DNA from: Roseimicrobium gellanilyticum
Lineage (GTDB): Bacteria; Verrucomicrobiota; Verrucomicrobiia; Verrucomicrobiales; Verrucomicrobiaceae
Length of the DNA: 64,000 nucleotides
Assembly (NCBI RefSeq): GCF_003315205.1
Contig: NZ_QNRR01000016.1
Span: 1-64,000 of the forward strand
Direction: 5' to 3'
Part shown: positions 63,319 through 64,000 of the stretch, in pieces
Layout of the letters: every line of letters starts with the position of its first letter
How positions within the stretch are numbered: the first letter of the stretch is position 1
The notes under the pieces: generated by a model
Told to the model about the DNA's origin: nothing
The model's database searches: none
Seen by the model: the letters and a program-made list of their open reading frames with translations, nothing else
Translations under genes and position numbers: made by a program

Positions 63319-64000
63319 ATGCCTGATTGGACTCGCAGCTTTCCGGACGCAGACCACCGCTGGGTGATGGCGCTGCGGCCGGTGGAGGAAGCGAAGGACT
63401 TCTTTGCGCAGCAGGATGCCAGTGGTGCGATGCTGGCGGAGCGAGCGAGATGGCTGGTGGAGGATGTGGAGAAGTATGCTGCGCTGCGGTCGGAAGCGGA
63501 GGCCGCGGTGATGGAGACGCGGCAAATCGCGAAGGCATGGGGACAGCCGAGTGAGGGCGGGGATGGTGAGGATGCATCTCCCATGCAAAGCTTGCTGGCT
63601 CTTGGCCATGCATGGGAACCGGACCTCGTATGGATGCATCCGGATGCCCAGGGCACGTACCGGCTGGCGGGTGGCGTGGCGTGTTTCCCCAGCTCATGGG
63701 CACTGCGGGAGAAACTGGGCCGCACGATGCAGGAGGTGCACTCACCGGTGCCGGGGCTGAATGCGGAGCTGGGCAGGCAGATTGATACATTCCTGCAGCG
63801 CATGACACCGGGTGCGGTGTGGCAGCGGGAGAACTGGAGTCTCAGCCGGGATGGTGAACTCAATCATCATCCATCACACCATAGGGCGAGGCTGGATGCG
63901 ACAATCACGCTGCCCGAGATGTGGCTGCGGTTGGAGCATCAATTGCTGATGAAGCTGCCTGTCTCGGGCAGTGTGCTCTTTGGCATCCGCATCGAGGTGG
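63319..64000 (+). CDS. DUF3445 (heme-dependent N-demethylase-like) protein, cut by the window edge
   Basis: The first 227 codons of a gene that runs off the right edge. The start MPDWTRSFPD is followed by the DUF3445 pattern: C-F-P-S-S-W-A-L-R-E-K-L-G, then V-H-S-P-V-P-G-L and later W-Q-R-E-N-W-S-L. DUF3445 is the family of the alpha subunit of heme-dependent oxidative N-demethylase, which removes methyl groups from dimethylamine-like substrates. Solitary members in other bacteria are uncharacterised. The frame is open to the last base. Confidence 0.8.
   Translation, partial: MPDWTRSFPDADHRWVMALRPVEEAKDFFAQQDASGAMLAERARWLVEDVEKYAALRSEAEAAVMETRQIAKAWGQPSEGGDGEDASPMQSLLALGHAWEPDLVWMHPDAQGTYRLAGGVACFPSSWALREKLGRTMQEVHSPVPGLNAELGRQIDTFLQRMTPGAVWQRENWSLSRDGELNHHPSHHRARLDATITLPEMWLRLEHQLLMKLPVSGSVLFGIRIEV

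Noticed and set aside
63050-63808. 253-codon extension of the BNR protein
   Set aside because: It overlaps the well-supported DUF3445 gene on the opposite strand, and the signal peptide begins at 63049.

Overview
The window looks like a chromosomal segment of a GC-rich member of the Verrucomicrobiota (Verrucomicrobiaceae-like; this is inferred from gene content, no rRNA gene is present). The main pointers are a large PVC-type sorbosone-dehydrogenase/HEAT/cytochrome c protein, a Tat-exported Gfo/Idh/MocA oxidoreductase, Tat-exported GMC oxidoreductase and TIM-barrel isomerase, many secreted sugar-active proteins, and very abundant palindromic intergenic repeats. No tRNA, rRNA, CRISPR array or complete transposase gene was seen.

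Layout. 380-2011 is an AlgJ/AlgX-like SGNH lipoprotein, followed by a GxxExxY gene framed by inverted repeats (2040-2614). 2726-12169 is a complete MoxR/Bat (aerotolerance-type) operon: moxR, DUF58, DUF4381-like, batA, a batB-batC fusion, batD and batE. 12314-14299 is an AbiEi/AbiEii-like toxin-antitoxin pair with an array of palindromic operators. 14532-25920 holds an alpha/beta hydrolase, a GMC oxidoreductase, two large exported proteins of unknown function and the PVC cytochrome. 26493-28903 is araB-araD. 29157-33387 holds an ABC transporter, an AsmA-like membrane protein and a possible nuclease. 33388-36252 is a repeat-dense zone around a YciF-like ferritin and a host-attachment-like protein.

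36253-40548 contains a DUF3307 protein, a cyclic-nucleotide-binding protein and the most interesting locus: a four-gene operon on the minus strand. It encodes an NTF2-like exported protein, a Gly-rich precursor with a Tat-like signal sequence and six W-[I/V/L]-N-[G/R] repeats, a radical-SAM-like partner that has only a SPASM-like cysteine tail, and a radical SAM/SPASM maturase. This reads as a RiPP cluster of the three-residue-cyclophane type (GrrA/GrrM-like in outline).

40838-43782 is a DoxX-like, Gfo/Idh/MocA and discoidin-lipoprotein group ending in a strong terminator. 44147-47187 has a glycosyltransferase and hldD either side of a large palindromic repeat. 47236-51738 is a tandem pair of exported proteins carrying an intact Lon-type (S16) Ser-Lys dyad without an ATPase. 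51943-53601 is a 7TM-HD phosphodiesterase. 54083-58690 is a carbohydrate cluster (DUF4185, pectate lyase-like, TIM-barrel isomerase, esterase). 58842-61413 is a divergent pair of a winged-helix regulator and a KamA-type lysine 2,3-aminomutase. 61907-63049 is a BNR sialidase-like protein, and a DUF3445 gene runs off the right edge.

At least seven families of dispersed intergenic repeats occur, several as long palindromes of 100-550 bp; they account for most of the gene-free DNA. Start codons were often moved downstream of the longest open frame because signal peptides, ATGA overlaps or family alignments support the inner start. Shine-Dalgarno motifs are weak or absent before most genes.
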